A stretch of 64,000 bases of DNA, from positions 80,554-144,553 of the forward strand of contig JAUXVJ010000025.1 of the NCBI GenBank assembly GCA_030684515.1. Direction: 5' to 3'. The notes under the pieces were generated by a model, which worked only from the letters and a program-made list of their open reading frames with translations, made no database searches and was not told the DNA's origin. Made by a program: the position numbers and the translations under genes. Origin of the DNA: Actinomycetota bacterium (lineage in GTDB: Bacteria > Actinomycetota > Actinomycetes > S36-B12). This document shows positions 46,114-57,721 of this stretch, one piece after another (the stretch's first letter is position 1; the number at the start of each line of letters is the position of its first letter).

Positions 46114-47615
46114 GCGTGGTTTCCTGCCATGAACAATCCGATTTCGGTTGGCGTAGTTTCACTGGTGACGCGCTCAGCCACAATCTCTCCGTCGTACATC
46201 ACCAGAATGCGATCGGCCAGGGAGAAGATCTCATCAAGCTCAGTCGAGACAATCAAGATGGCCTTGCCTTCATCGCGCTTGCGGACGATCTGCTCATGGA
46301 TGTACTCGATTGACCCCACGTCAATGCCACGTGTCGGCTGAGCACAGATCACAAGCGGCACATCGCGGCTGAACTCGCGGGCAACGATCATCTTCTGGGC
46401 ATTGCCACCGGAAAGGGCATCACCAGTGTTGTCGATGTTCGGCGGACGCACGTCGTAGGCCTTGACCAAGGCAACTGCCGAATCCTGAATGGCGTCTCGA
46501 TGCAACTGCATGCCACGGGAGAACGCATCGCTGTAGTACGAATCCAGGATGAGATTCTCACTCAGACTGAACGAGCCCACCATGCCCATGTGGTTGCGGT
46601 CTTCGGGCACATGCGCAATGCCGGCTTGATGGAGCTTGCGCGGACTGAGTTTGGTGACATCGCGGCCTTCAAATATCACCTTGCCAGTTTCTATCTGCTG
46701 GAGTCCGGTGATGGCCTGCACGAGCTCAGTTTGGCCGTTGCCCTGGATTCCAGCGATGCCCACGATCTCGCCACCCGCAACGGTCATCGAGATCGAGTCC
46801 AGCAGTTTGCGACCATAGTCATCAGTGACTGTGACGTCGTTGAGTTCGAGCACAGTGGCACCTGGCTTGGCCGGAGCCTTGTCGACTGACAGATCAATAT
46901 CGCGGCCGACCATCAGCGCTGCAAGTTCTTCTGGCGTTGCGGTCTTCGGGTCGGCGTGCCCGGCCACCTTGCCAGCGCGAAGCACCGTGATGTCATCGGC
47001 GATTGCCAGGGCCTCTTTGAGTTTGTGGGTGATGAAGATGATGGCCGCACCGTTGGATTTCAACTCGGCGACGATACTGAAGAACTCCTCGACTTCTTGC
47101 GGGGTCAACACTGCAGTCGGCTCGTCAAAGACGATGACCTTGGCGCCACGCAACAGGATCTTGATGATCTCCACTCGCTGCTGAATACCCACGGGAAGGC
47201 TTTCGATGATCGCATCTGGGTCGACCGCCAGGCCATAGCGCTGGGAGATCTCTCGTACTTCAGTACGTGCCCGCTTGCGGTCCATGACGCCGCCAAAGGT
47301 GGTGGGCTCCACTCCCAACACGACATTGTCGGCAACCGAGAAGATCTGCACGAGCATGAAGTGCTGATGGACCATGCCGATGCCAGCAGCAATAGCGGCG
47401 CCTGGGTCATGGAAGCTCTGGGCCACACCGTCGAGAAGAATCTCGCCGGCATCTGGGCGGTAGATCCCGGAGAGGACATTCATGAGGGTGCTCTTGCCGG
47501 CACCGTTCTCGCCGATGAGTGCAAGGACCTTTCCGGAGCGAGCGACGAGGCTGACGTCATCATTGGCGAGCACACCTGGAAACTCCTTGCGAATACCGCG
47601 CAATTCGAGATCCAT
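46110..47615 (-). CDS. ABC transporter ATP-binding protein, nucleoside importer type (two NBDs)
   Basis: The ATG at 47615 gives 501 residues; GGGAGG about 7 nt upstream supports it over a GTG at 47621. There are two tandem nucleotide-binding domains. The first has GENGAGKST, SLPVGIQQRVEII and VIVFDEPTAVL. The second has a degenerate P-loop (GIQGNGQTE, no GKS/T), an intact signature LSGGNAQKMIVARE and a Walker B with Gln in place of Glu (VICAQPTRGID), the usual pattern in this family. It energises uptake through the two permeases. Confidence 0.93.
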   Translation of the reverse strand: MDLELRGIRKEFPGVLANDDVSLVARSGKVLALIGENGAGKSTLMNVLSGIYRPDAGEILLDGVAQSFHDPGAAIAAGIGMVHQHFMLVQIFSVADNVVLGVEPTTFGGVMDRKRARTEVREISQRYGLAVDPDAIIESLPVGIQQRVEIIKILLRGAKVIVFDEPTAVLTPQEVEEFFSIVAELKSNGAAIIFITHKLKEALAIADDITVLRAGKVAGHADPKTATPEELAALMVGRDIDLSVDKAPAKPGATVLELNDVTVTDDYGRKLLDSISMTVAGGEIVGIAGIQGNGQTELVQAITGLQQIETGKVIFEGRDVTKLSPRKLHQAGIAHVPEDRNHMGMVGSFSLSENLILDSYYSDAFSRGMQLHRDAIQDSAVALVKAYDVRPPNIDNTGDALSGGNAQKMIVAREFSRDVPLVICAQPTRGIDVGSIEYIHEQIVRKRDEGKAILIVSTELDEIFSLADRILVMYDGEIVAERVTSETTPTEIGLFMAGNHA

Positions 47616-47658
47616 CGCCACCCTCCCTCGTCTTACAAAGATGCCTGTCCGGATATGC

Positions 47659-47696
47659 AGGTGGGCGGGATCCGATGTCTCGAACCCCGCCCACCT
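47659..47696 (-). promoter_or_regulatory. Strong stem-loop between binding-protein and ATPase genes
   Basis: The two arms (47659-47669 and 47686-47696) are perfect 11-bp complements, rich in G and C, around a 16-nt loop. It lies 10 nt after the end of the binding-protein gene and 43 nt before the ATPase start. No T-tract follows on the minus strand, so it looks like an mRNA-stabilising or partial-attenuation hairpin rather than a full terminator. Confidence 0.65.
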
Positions 47697-47705
47697 CCAG
47701 TAGTG

Positions 47706-48755
47706 CTACTTCACCTTCACCGTGCCGTCGATGATTCCGGTCTGCAATGCAGTGATCTGATCCTGCAACTCAGTTGGCACCGATGCCTCGAAGTCGTGGT
47801 ACGGAGCCAGAGCGACACCGCCATTGGCGAGTGTGCCTACGACAGTCCCACCCTTGAAGGTGCCATCAAAGACAGACTTGATGGCGTCGAACGTGGTGAC
47901 GTCCATGTTCTTCAGGACCGAAGTGAGGTACACGCCGCTGTTGGCGCTGTCCTTCAGGAACTGATCAGCGTCAACACCAATGATCATGAGCTTGTCTGCT
48001 CCCAGTTCACTTGCCAATGCTGCTGAGCCAAGGCCAACAGGACCGGCAACTGGCATCACGATGTCAGCGCCTTCGTCAACAAGGTTCTGGGCGAAGGTGC
48101 GACCGTCATCGAGCTTCTCGAAGTTCTCGGTGAACAGCCCCTTCTTGGTCTTGGGATTCCAGCCCAGGACCTTGACCTTTTTGCCGTTGTCAGCGTTGTA
48201 CTTCTGAACGCCGTTGTAGAAGCCGTCCATGAAGATGGTCACGGTTGGGATGTTCAGACCACCGAAGGTGCCAACGGTGCCGGTCTTGGACATTCCCGCT
48301 GCGAGGTAGCCAGCGAGGAAGGAGGCCTCATCGGTGTTGAAGATCTGACCCAGCACATTGTTGTTCTTGATGACGCCTTCGTCATAGGCGTAGTCCACGA
48401 TGCTGAACGGCACCGTTGGGTTGGCGTTAGCGGCCGTTGCCGTTGCGTCACCAAGCAGGAAGCCCACGGTGATGATGATGTTGCAACCCTGGTCGACGAA
48501 GGACTGGATATTGGTTGCGTAGTCGGTCTCGGCCTGTGATTCAAGCACTGAGCCCTGGATACCGAGCTGCTCTGCAGCGTCAGTCACACCCTTGTATGCG
48601 GTCTGGTTGAAACCCTTGTCATCGACGCCGCCGGTGTCTGTGACCTGGCAGGCCTTGAAGGATGGCTCGGCACTGTCGGTACTGCTGCTGCAGCCCGCCA
48701 GACCAAGTGCTGCCACGGCGACAAAAGCCGCGGCGATCTTCAGATTGGTTTTCAT
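47706..48755 (-). CDS. BMP-family nucleoside-binding lipoprotein
   Basis: A 349-residue substrate-binding lipoprotein. The signal peptide ends in the lipobox LGLAGC (Cys about residue 22). Family elements are CQVTDTGGVDDKGFNQTAYKG, ADIVMPVAGPVGLGSAALA and IGVDADQF. BMP/PnrA-like proteins bind purine or other nucleosides outside the membrane and hand them to the ABC permease. A GGGGGA ribosome site precedes the ATG. It is the first gene of the importer-cdd-deoA operon. Confidence 0.92.
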   Translation of the reverse strand: MKTNLKIAAAFVAVAALGLAGCSSSTDSAEPSFKACQVTDTGGVDDKGFNQTAYKGVTDAAEQLGIQGSVLESQAETDYATNIQSFVDQGCNIIITVGFLLGDATATAANANPTVPFSIVDYAYDEGVIKNNNVLGQIFNTDEASFLAGYLAAGMSKTGTVGTFGGLNIPTVTIFMDGFYNGVQKYNADNGKKVKVLGWNPKTKKGLFTENFEKLDDGRTFAQNLVDEGADIVMPVAGPVGLGSAALASELGADKLMIIGVDADQFLKDSANSGVYLTSVLKNMDVTTFDAIKSVFDGTFKGGTVVGTLANGGVALAPYHDFEASVPTELQDQITALQTGIIDGTVKVK

Positions 48756-48868
48756 GCATCTCCCCCTCGGAGTGTTCTCGTACTAGAGCATCGGGATGAA
48801 GCGATTGTTTCTACCCTAGTGGGGCACAGACGTGAAGCCGAGCGTTCGGGCGGGCATTTTTTCGCGCC

Positions 48869-49869
48869 TTATGAGCGCGGCGCGTCGTTGTCCAAGAAGG
48901 CCTCGAGGAGACTGTCAGCTGCCACCGCCGCCGGCAGTTCACCTTTGCGCACCGCTGTTGAGATGCGATCAAGTTGCGACTGCACTTTCGGCGATTCTCG
49001 GAATTCGTCGAGCAATCGATCTGAGATCATCGACCACATCCAGCGCAGATGCTGCTCATGTCGACGCTGCTCACGTTCGCCGCTGAGAGTCTTGATTTCG
49101 CGATGCCGAACGACCTCATTCCAGATCTCTATGAGACCGGTGTTCTCCACGGCCGAGCACGTGAGCACCGGTGGAGTCCAGTTCTTGGATTCTGGAGTCA
49201 TCAGTCGGATGGCTCGACGGTAGTCAGAGGCTGCGAGCTTGGCCTTCTTGACATTGTCGCCATCGGCCTTGTTGACCGCGATCAGATCGGCGAGTTCCAG
49301 CACGCCCTTCTTGATGCCCTGCAGTTCGTCACCGGCCCCGGCCAGCATCAGCACAACAAAGATGTCAACCATCTCTGCAACTGTCGTCTCGCTTTGTCCG
49401 ACGCCGACTGTTTCAACGATGATCACGTCGAATCCAGCGGCCTCGCACAGCAGCATGGTCTCGCGCGTGCTGCGCGCTACCCCGCCCAGCGAGCTGCCTG
49501 CAGGAGATGGGCGAATGAAGGCATTGGGGTCAACGGCCAGATCCTGCATCCGCGTCTTGTCACCAAGGATGGCTCCGCCAGTGCGCGACGAAGTCGGATC
49601 AACTGCGAGCACTGCCACCTGATGGCCTTGGGCCGTGAGATTGGTGCCGAATTGATCGATGAAGGTGGACTTGCCTACTCCAGGCACGCCAGTCAGACCA
49701 ATGCGATCCGCCTTGCCGGTATCGGGCATCAGCGCCGTCAAGAGCTCTGCCGCCAGCTGCCGGTGGTCTGCCTTGCGACTTTCTATCAAGGTGATCGCAC
49801 GAGCCAGCCACATGCGATCCCCGCCACGGATCAGATCAGCGAGCTCCGCAGTCGGCGGCAGCGGTTGCT

Positions 49870-49873
<4 letters not shown>
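48869..49873 (-). CDS. meaB: MeaB, methylmalonyl-CoA mutase-associated GTPase
   Basis: A 334-residue G3E-type P-loop GTPase that guards and reloads B12 on methylmalonyl-CoA mutase. [15 protein letters not shown] is the P-loop, [19 protein letters not shown] and ETVGVGQSE the switch regions, and NKADGDN the base-specificity motif. It overlaps the mutB stop by 4 nt, giving the order mutA-mutB-meaB. Confidence 0.95.
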
Positions 49874-52050
<2,177 letters not shown>

Positions 52051-52051
52051 C

Positions 52052-53974
52052 TCAGACTCCCAACTTGGTGTGTAGGCGTTGCAGGGTGGAAAGCACATCG
52101 ACTCCCATATAGACGAAGTCGTCAATGCCGGCGGCCTCGTACTGATCCTTGGCATCACCTGCACGTCCGGCCAGGTAGACGAAGCTGGCACCAGCGGCCT
52201 TCAGCGCCTGGGCATAGGCCACTCCTTGCTCGGTATAGGCAGCATCGGTCCCGCAGATGACAGCGGCCTGTGCGCCCGAAGCCTTGAAGGCCTCCGCTGC
52301 CGCTGCGGCATCGGCGTAGCCACCGTCGCCAACTGCATCGACACCACCGGTGGCAAACAGGTTGCTGGAGAAGGTTGCCCGCGTGACATACGAGGGGCCG
52401 GTACCAATGTTGGCCAGGAAGATCGTGGGCTTGCTTGCTGCTGCCTCCGCGGCGGCGCGCAGCGCCTCATAGGGCTCAGCCAGTCGACGGGGCGGGAGTG
52501 GCGTCGCAGTGGTCGCCGGGCCGGGTCCGGGAACGCGGATCCCAGCTCGCACATCGGGGACTGGCGAATTGGTGGCCTCAGGCCGACGCTCGCCGATCTG
52601 AGGGAACTCACTGACACCGGTCAGTGGCTGGCGGCGGTTGGCGATGAGCTTGTCTCGCGTGGCGGCGGTCTTTGCGACTTCAGCCTGGAAGCTGCCGGAG
52701 GCCAGCACTGCTGCGAGCCCGCCCGCCGCCTCGATTGCCTGGAACTGCTTCCAGCCCACTGCCGCAAAACTGTCGGTGAGGCTCTCCACGTAGTAGCTGC
52801 CGCCGGCCGGATCCAGCACCCGACCGATGCCGGACTCATCCTGCAGCAGGAGCTGGGTGTTGCGGGCCAGTCGTCGACCCAGATCACTGGGAAGACCTTC
52901 GGCTCCGTCGAAGGCGGCAACGGTCAGGACATCGGCTCCGCCGACCACTGCGCCCAAGGCAGCAGAGGTTCCCCGCAGCAGGTTGACCCACGGGTCAACA
53001 ACCGTCAGCCAGCGGCCACCGGCTTGAGCGGCCACCTCCACCAGCCTTGGATGCTGTGCATCCAAGGTGAGACCGCTTGACTCAAGCACCGTTGCCCAGC
53101 AATGACGAAGGGCGCGGGTCTTGGCAATGGTCGCGAACACGTCGACGTCAGCGGAGAGCTCGAGCACGATGTGGCTCGCGGCAGTCGCGACGTCGATGCC
53201 GTCCTCGACCATTGCCCGCAGATAGGTCGTTGCAGAGGACAGGAGGAAGGCCAGCTCCTGGCCCTCACTTGCACCAGCGTCAGCAACAACGGTTGCCGAA
53301 GCCCGAAAGACGCGCAATCTGGGCGTCGTGGACGCACGCGCCAAGGCCACGCCCTCGATGATCGCCTCGCCAAGGCCCTGCGGGACATCGCCCCTTGCCA
53401 TCAGCGCACTGAAGGGATCGATGCCCAGACACCCAGCCGACTGGACTCCGCGAACCTTGCGAGCAGCCAGAATCAAGTTCAGCCACTCGGCCGCGATGAT
53501 CGAATAGGCGCCAGCCCGAAGCGACACCGGCGCGATGTCGAGCATCACGCCATCGAGTACCCGCGCAAGGTCGGCCTCGGAGCGAACACTGATGCCAACG
53601 CCCTCACCAGCGAGATCCAGGTGCAGTTCCAAACTGGTGGCGCCATTGCGCAGTTCGGTCAACACCTGTGCATTGGCCACGGCCATGTCTGGATGCGCAA
53701 TACAGGCGCGGATATCCCAAGCACCATCCACGCGGGGTTCAATCTGGCCGCCGCGGGTCAGTGGCGCCAAGCCCGGGAATCCTGATTCATCGGACTCAAC
53801 AGCGACGTCCTCAGCGGTGTAGAGAGGTTCAATCCGAATGCCGTCGAGAGTGGTGCTGACCAGGATCTTGTCGAAGTCACCGCCCTTGATCGCCTTGTCG
53901 ACCTCGACCATCCAGGCCTCGCGGGTGGGCTCATCAAATTCTGCGGCCAGGATCAGGCCATTCACGGAAGTCAC
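52052..53974 (-). CDS. mutA: Methylmalonyl-CoA mutase small (non-catalytic) subunit
   Basis: A 640-residue paralogue of MutB that forms the heterodimer. The barrel domain is present ([18 protein letters not shown]), but the C-terminal B12-like domain lacks the DxHxxG cobalt-ligand motif ([20 protein letters not shown] stands there), as expected for a structural subunit. The GTG start at 53974 has TAATCT 8 nt upstream and no Shine-Dalgarno. Its stop precedes the mutB start by 1 nt. Confidence 0.94.
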   Translation of the reverse strand: MTSVNGLILAAEFDEPTREAWMVEVDKAIKGGDFDKILVSTTLDGIRIEPLYTAEDVAVESDESGFPGLAPLTRGGQIEPRVDGAWDIRACIAHPDMAVANAQVLTELRNGATSLELHLDLAGEGVGISVRSEADLARVLDGVMLDIAPVSLRAGAYSIIAAEWLNLILAARKVRGVQSAGCLGIDPFSALMARGDVPQGLGEAIIEGVALARASTTPRLRVFRASATVVADAGASEGQELAFLLSSATTYLRAMVEDGIDVATAASHIVLELSADVDVFATIAKTRALRHCWATVLESSGLTLDAQHPRLVEVAAQAGGRWLTVVDPWVNLLRGTSAALGAVVGGADVLTVAAFDGAEGLPSDLGRRLARNTQLLLQDESGIGRVLDPAGGSYYVESLTDSFAAVGWKQFQAIEAAGGLAAVLASGSFQAEVAKTAATRDKLIANRRQPLTGVSEFPQIGERRPEATNSPVPDVRAGIRVPGPGPATTATPLPPRRLAEPYEALRAAAEAAASKPTIFLANIGTGPSYVTRATFSSNLFATGGVDAVGDGGYADAAAAAEAFKASGAQAAVICGTDAAYTEQGVAYAQALKAAGASFVYLAGRAGDAKDQYEAAGIDDFVYMGVDVLSTLQRLHTKLGV

Positions 53975-53982
53975 AAGGGGCC

Positions 53983-53988
53983 AGATTA
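53983..53988 (-). promoter_or_regulatory. -10 box (TAATCT) of the mutA-mutB-meaB operon, leaderless type
   Basis: On the minus strand TAATCT ends 8 nt before the mutA GTG. The 82-bp gap to sdhB shows no strong terminator hairpin, so read-through from the sdh operon remains possible. Confidence 0.45.
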
Positions 53989-54056
53989 CTCACGCACAGC
54001 GCGCGGTGGGCAGCAGACTGTTGAAGTCAGTGCAAATGCCTACCCATGCTGTGAAA

Positions 54057-54815
54057 TCAATCAGAGCTCTTGCGTACACCGATCTTGCTGCCCAGCCAAC
54101 GGATTGGGTCGTACTTCACGTCAGCGACGCGTTCCTTGAGAGGAATCAGCGCATTGTCAGTGATGTGAATGTGCTCCGGGCAGACCTCTGTGCAGCACTT
54201 GGTGATGTTGCAGTAGCCCAATCCGAGCTCGTCTTGAGCCATCTCCTTGCGATCCAAGGTGTCAAGAGGGTGCATGTCGAGTTCAGCAACACGCATCAGT
54301 ACGCGAGGACCAGCGAAGGCCTCGTGGTTCTCCTCGTGATCGCGGACAACGTGGCAGGTGTTCTGGCACAGGAAGCACTCGATGCACTTGCGGAACTCCT
54401 GGCTGCGCTCAACGTCCTTCTGCTCCATACGGAACTCGCCTGGCTTGAGCCCAACGGGAGGCTGGAAGGAGGGCACTTCACGGGCCTTCTTGTAGTTGAA
54501 GGACACGTCGGTGACGAGGTCGCGAATGACCGGGAATGCGCGAAGTGGCGTGACCGTGATGGTCTGCTCCTCTTCGAAGGTGTTCATGCGTGTCATGCAC
54601 ATCAGGCGCGGCTTGCCATTGACCTCTGCGCTGCATGAGCCGCACTTGCCGGCCTTGCAGTTCCAGCGGATGGCGAGGTCATTTGCCTGCTCGGCCTGCA
54701 CGCGATGCAGGACGTCAAGCACGACCTCGCCCTCGTTGACCTCAACTGAGTAGTCCTGAAGGGCGCCACTGCCATTGTCGCCACGCCAAATCTTGAACTT
54801 CGCCGTGTAACCCAT
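54057..54815 (-). CDS. sdhB: Succinate dehydrogenase/fumarate reductase iron-sulfur subunit
   Basis: A 252-residue iron-sulfur protein with all three cluster sites. The 2Fe-2S site is in RWNCKAGKCGSCSAEV plus the later PRLMCMT, the 4Fe-4S site in KCIECFLCQNTC, and the 3Fe-4S/4Fe-4S pair in CNITKCCTEVCPEHI. It passes electrons from the flavoprotein to the membrane subunit. The start is 2 nt after the sdhA stop. Similarity and gene order fit the mycobacterial Sdh1 type (Rv0247c-Rv0249c). Confidence 0.94.
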   Translation of the reverse strand: MGYTAKFKIWRGDNGSGALQDYSVEVNEGEVVLDVLHRVQAEQANDLAIRWNCKAGKCGSCSAEVNGKPRLMCMTRMNTFEEEQTITVTPLRAFPVIRDLVTDVSFNYKKAREVPSFQPPVGLKPGEFRMEQKDVERSQEFRKCIECFLCQNTCHVVRDHEENHEAFAGPRVLMRVAELDMHPLDTLDRKEMAQDELGLGYCNITKCCTEVCPEHIHITDNALIPLKERVADVKYDPIRWLGSKIGVRKSSD

Positions 54816-54817
54816 AG

Positions 54818-56740
54818 TCAGAGTGTCCTTACCACTAGTGAGTCGAGTTCCTCTTGAGTCATGTACTTGCTGAGCTCGGATTCGTCGAACAGAGCCGCCA
54901 GTTCAGAGGTCATGGTCGGCAGATCCTGCTTCTCGATCGTGACGTCCTGGCCTTCGGCGCGCACGATGAGATTCACCTTGCGCCACTCATCGCTCATCTC
55001 GGGGAAGTCATCGCGAGTGTGACCACCACGCGACTCCTCGCGGACGAGTGCTGCCATGGCTACGCACTGCGAGACCAGCAACTGCTTGGGAAGATCAAGT
55101 GCCAGGTGCCAGCCCGGGTTGTATGCCCGACCACCGACCACCTTCATGTTCGCCATGCGTGTCTTGAACTCTTGAATCTTGACCAGCGCCTCTTCGATCT
55201 CCGACTTGGTTCGGATGATCCCGACGAGCGCGTTCATGGTGTCCTGCAAGTCGTACTGAATGGCGTACGGGCTTTCACCCTCAACTCGGGTGAAAGGGGC
55301 CAGTGCCCAGTCGAGTGCCTCTTGCAGATCGGCTTCGCTGACCTGGGTCTGCTTTCCGGCTCCACGTACCTGGTCCACATGCTCTGCAGCAAACTGACCG
55401 GCACGGCGCCCGAAGACGAGCAGATCAGACAGCGAGTTTCCGCCAAGGCGGTTTGAGCCATGCAGACCGCCACCGACCTCACCGGCCGCGAACAGCCCGG
55501 GGACGCCGATAGCCGCTTGAGTGTCGGGGTCGACCTCGACGCCTCCCATGACGTAATGGCAGGTCGGTCCCACCTCCATCGGCTCCAAAGTGATGTCGAC
55601 ATCGGCCAATTCCTTGAACTGGTGCCACATCGAAGGAAGTTTGGCCTTGATGACATCCGCCGGCAGTCGCTTGGAGACGTCCAGGAACACCCCACCATGG
55701 GGCGATCCGCGGCCCGCCTTGACCTCGGAGTTGATCGCACGCGCAACCTCGTCTCGCGGCAGCAACTCTGGCGGACGCAGGTTGTTGTCGGGGTCGGTAT
55801 ACCAGCGATCTGCTTCTTCTTCAGTGGTCGCGTACTTGCTCTTGAAGACGTCGGGGATGTAGTCGAACATGAAGCGGCGGCCCTCTGAGTTGGTCAGGAC
55901 TCCACCATCACCGCGCACCGACTCAGTGACCAGCAGGCCCTTGACGCTCAGTGGCCACACCATGCCTGTGGGGTGGAACTGCAGGAACTCCATGTTGACC
56001 AGCGAGCCACCACACTCCAAAGCCATTGCGTGGCCGTCGCCGGTGTACTCCCAGGAGTTGCTTGTGACCTTGAAAGATTTGCCGATGCCGCCGGTGGCCA
56101 GCACAACGGATTCTGACTCAAAGAGTACGAAGGTGCCGCTTGGACGCCAATAGGCCAGCACGCCAGCAACGCGACGATCTTCGCCCTCGCCGGTCATGAA
56201 GATCTTGGTGACCGAGCACTCTGCAAAGACCTTGAGCCCGGACTCGAAATCGCCGCTGGCCTTCTTGTCTTCCTGCTGCAGGGCAACGATGCGCTGCTGC
56301 AGGGTGCGGATCATTTCAAGACCAGTGCGGTCGCCGACGTGCGCCAAGCGTGGGTACTCATGGCCACCGAAGTTGCGCTGGCTGATCTTGCCGTCCTTGG
56401 TGCGGTCAAACAGCGCGCCCCAAGCCTCAAGCTCCCATACGCGCTCAGGAGCTTCTTTGGCGTGCAGCTCGGCCATCCGGTAGTGGTTCAGGAACTTGCC
56501 ACCACGCATGGTGTCGCCGAAGTGCACCTGCCAGTTGTCACGATCATTGACATTGCCCATGGATGCAGCGATGCCGCCCTCAGCCATAACGGTGTGCGCC
56601 TTGCCGAACAAGGACTTGCTGAGCACTGCGGCGCTCTTGCCATTTGCGCGTGCCTCGATTGCCGCACGAAGACCAGCTCCGCCAGCGCCAATGACGACAA
56701 CGTCAAACTTGTACCGCTCGATGCGCTCGATGTTTTCCAT
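54818..56740 (-). CDS. sdhA: Succinate dehydrogenase/fumarate reductase flavoprotein subunit
   Basis: The ATG at 56740 gives 640 residues. The frame is open for 100 more codons upstream, but that part overlaps the membrane-subunit gene and lacks family character. VVVIGAGGAGLRAAIEA is the FAD loop and KAHTVMAEGGIAAS carries the His that binds FAD covalently. HPTG and HGSNRLGGNSLSDLLVFGRRAG are active-site and FAD segments. It oxidises succinate to fumarate, following directly on the succinyl-CoA product of the nearby mutase pathway. Confidence 0.95.
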   Translation of the reverse strand: MENIERIERYKFDVVVIGAGGAGLRAAIEARANGKSAAVLSKSLFGKAHTVMAEGGIAASMGNVNDRDNWQVHFGDTMRGGKFLNHYRMAELHAKEAPERVWELEAWGALFDRTKDGKISQRNFGGHEYPRLAHVGDRTGLEMIRTLQQRIVALQQEDKKASGDFESGLKVFAECSVTKIFMTGEGEDRRVAGVLAYWRPSGTFVLFESESVVLATGGIGKSFKVTSNSWEYTGDGHAMALECGGSLVNMEFLQFHPTGMVWPLSVKGLLVTESVRGDGGVLTNSEGRRFMFDYIPDVFKSKYATTEEEADRWYTDPDNNLRPPELLPRDEVARAINSEVKAGRGSPHGGVFLDVSKRLPADVIKAKLPSMWHQFKELADVDITLEPMEVGPTCHYVMGGVEVDPDTQAAIGVPGLFAAGEVGGGLHGSNRLGGNSLSDLLVFGRRAGQFAAEHVDQVRGAGKQTQVSEADLQEALDWALAPFTRVEGESPYAIQYDLQDTMNALVGIIRTKSEIEEALVKIQEFKTRMANMKVVGGRAYNPGWHLALDLPKQLLVSQCVAMAALVREESRGGHTRDDFPEMSDEWRKVNLIVRAEGQDVTIEKQDLPTMTSELAALFDESELSKYMTQEELDSLVVRTL

Positions 56741-56763
56741 GAGAGTCAGTGTCCTTTGGTGGC

Positions 56764-57591
56764 TTAGAAGAAGTAGAAATTCGTGATGGCTCCGCTTGCG
56801 ACCTGGCGGACGTAGAGGTCGGTGAGGGCCACGCCGAACAGTGAGATCCAAGCGAAGCGTGCGTGACTGCCATTGAGCCTGCTGGTCAACGTCCACGCCT
56901 TGTAACGCACCGGATGCTTGGAGAAGTGCTTCAAACGTCCACCCATGGCATGGCGGCAGGAGTGGCATGAGACTGAGTACAACCAAAGGAACGTTGCGTT
57001 GGCGACAAGAATCAGCGTGCCGACACTCATGTGTCCCCACGCGCCTTCAGCGTTACGGAAGGCGATGATCGCGTCGTAGGTGAGCACAACGTTGAGCAGC
57101 AGCCCCAGGTAGAAGAACCAGCGGTGCGCGTTGTTCAAGATCAGCGGAAAGCGAGTCTCGCCCGTGTACTTGGTGTGCGGCTCCGAGACGGCGCAGGCGG
57201 GCGGTGACATCCAAAATGAGCGGAAGTAGGCCTTGCGGTAGTAGTAGCACGTCAGGCGGAAGCCCAGCGGGATGATCAGGATGAACAGCGCTGGGGAGAT
57301 CGTCATGCCGAAGATCTGCAGATCGCCGAAGGGGGTCCAGAAGAACTGGGCTCCTTCAGGACATGACGATGACAAACACGGGGCGTACAGCGGAGAGATC
57401 AAAGGCTCGGCAAAGTAGTACGCGTTCTCAAAGGCGCGCCAAGTTGAGTAGATGACGAAACTGGTCAGCACGATGACGGTCACCAGTGGCATCAGCCACC
57501 AGCGGTCGGTGCGGAGAGTTCTGACCCCGATCTTCGCCTTGGTCCGAATTGGTGCCGTGCCAGCAGGCGGGATGTCGAGTGAACTACTCAC
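56764..57591 (-). CDS. sdhC: Succinate dehydrogenase membrane anchor (Sdh1 type, cytochrome b-like)
   Basis: The GTG at 57591 (GAAAGG 8 nt upstream) gives 275 residues. The frame is open upstream to 57690, but without ribosome site. Five hydrophobic helices are visible. NNAHRWFFYLGLLLNVV and SVSCHSCRHAMGG supply conserved His residues that could bind haem or quinone, and there is a Cys pair in the PCLSSSC loop. A single long anchor instead of SdhC plus SdhD fits the mycobacterial Sdh1 type. First gene of the sdhC-A-B operon. Confidence 0.88.
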   Translation of the reverse strand: MSSSLDIPPAGTAPIRTKAKIGVRTLRTDRWWLMPLVTVIVLTSFVIYSTWRAFENAYYFAEPLISPLYAPCLSSSCPEGAQFFWTPFGDLQIFGMTISPALFILIIPLGFRLTCYYYRKAYFRSFWMSPPACAVSEPHTKYTGETRFPLILNNAHRWFFYLGLLLNVVLTYDAIIAFRNAEGAWGHMSVGTLILVANATFLWLYSVSCHSCRHAMGGRLKHFSKHPVRYKAWTLTSRLNGSHARFAWISLFGVALTDLYVRQVASGAITNFYFF

Positions 57592-57600
57592 TTGTGAGAC

Positions 57601-57642
57601 CTTTCGAAAGATCAAACGCGAAATACTGCGTTTCGCATCATA
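57601..57642 (-). promoter_or_regulatory. sdh operon -10 with nested inverted repeats
   Basis: On the minus strand a good -10 (TATGAT) lies at 57637-57642. Immediately downstream, around the expected start site, are two interleaved 6-bp inverted repeats: AAACGC/GCGTTT arms at 57614-57619 and 57628-57633, and GCGAAA/TTTCGC arms at 57618-57623 and 57631-57636. A perfect 10-bp palindrome CTTTCGAAAG (57601-57610) overlaps the sdhC ribosome site. The arrangement looks like an operator placed over the promoter start. Confidence 0.5.
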
Positions 57643-57672
57643 GGGCTCGAAACCAGGGGCGCGGGGTGGCCC

Positions 57673-57692
57673 TTGTGCGAACTTCATCACAA
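57673..57692. promoter_or_regulatory. Rex-like inverted repeat upstream of sdhC and the carboxypeptidase gene
   Basis: Arms TTGTG (57673-57677) and CACAA (57688-57692) flank a 10-nt centre with GAA and TTC elements. The redox repressor Rex prefers the same arms with an 8-nt centre, so this is an imperfect match. It lies between the two divergent promoters. Confidence 0.3.
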
Positions 57693-57706
57693 ATCCTTGC
57701 CTGGAT

Positions 57707-57712
57707 TACGAT
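57707..57712 (+). promoter_or_regulatory. -10 box (TACGAT) of the D,D-carboxypeptidase gene
   Basis: TACGAT ends 9 nt before the ATG at 57722, leaving room for only a 2-3-nt leader. There is no Shine-Dalgarno. Confidence 0.45.
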
Positions 57713-57721
57713 GGCCCCACT

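Noticed and set aside
48836..48868. Rho-independent terminator near the T-run at 48860-48865
   Set aside because: The T-run is on the plus strand, where no gene ends. On the transcribed minus strand it reads as A residues and the adjacent stem is only about 4 bp.
56741..57040. 100-codon upstream extension of SdhA
   Set aside because: It overlaps the membrane-subunit gene and has no flavoprotein character. MENIERIERYKFD at 56740 is the natural start.
57673..57692. A definite Rex operator
   Set aside because: The arms fit (TTGTG/CACAA) but the centre is 10 nt rather than 8, so it is listed only as a low-confidence site.
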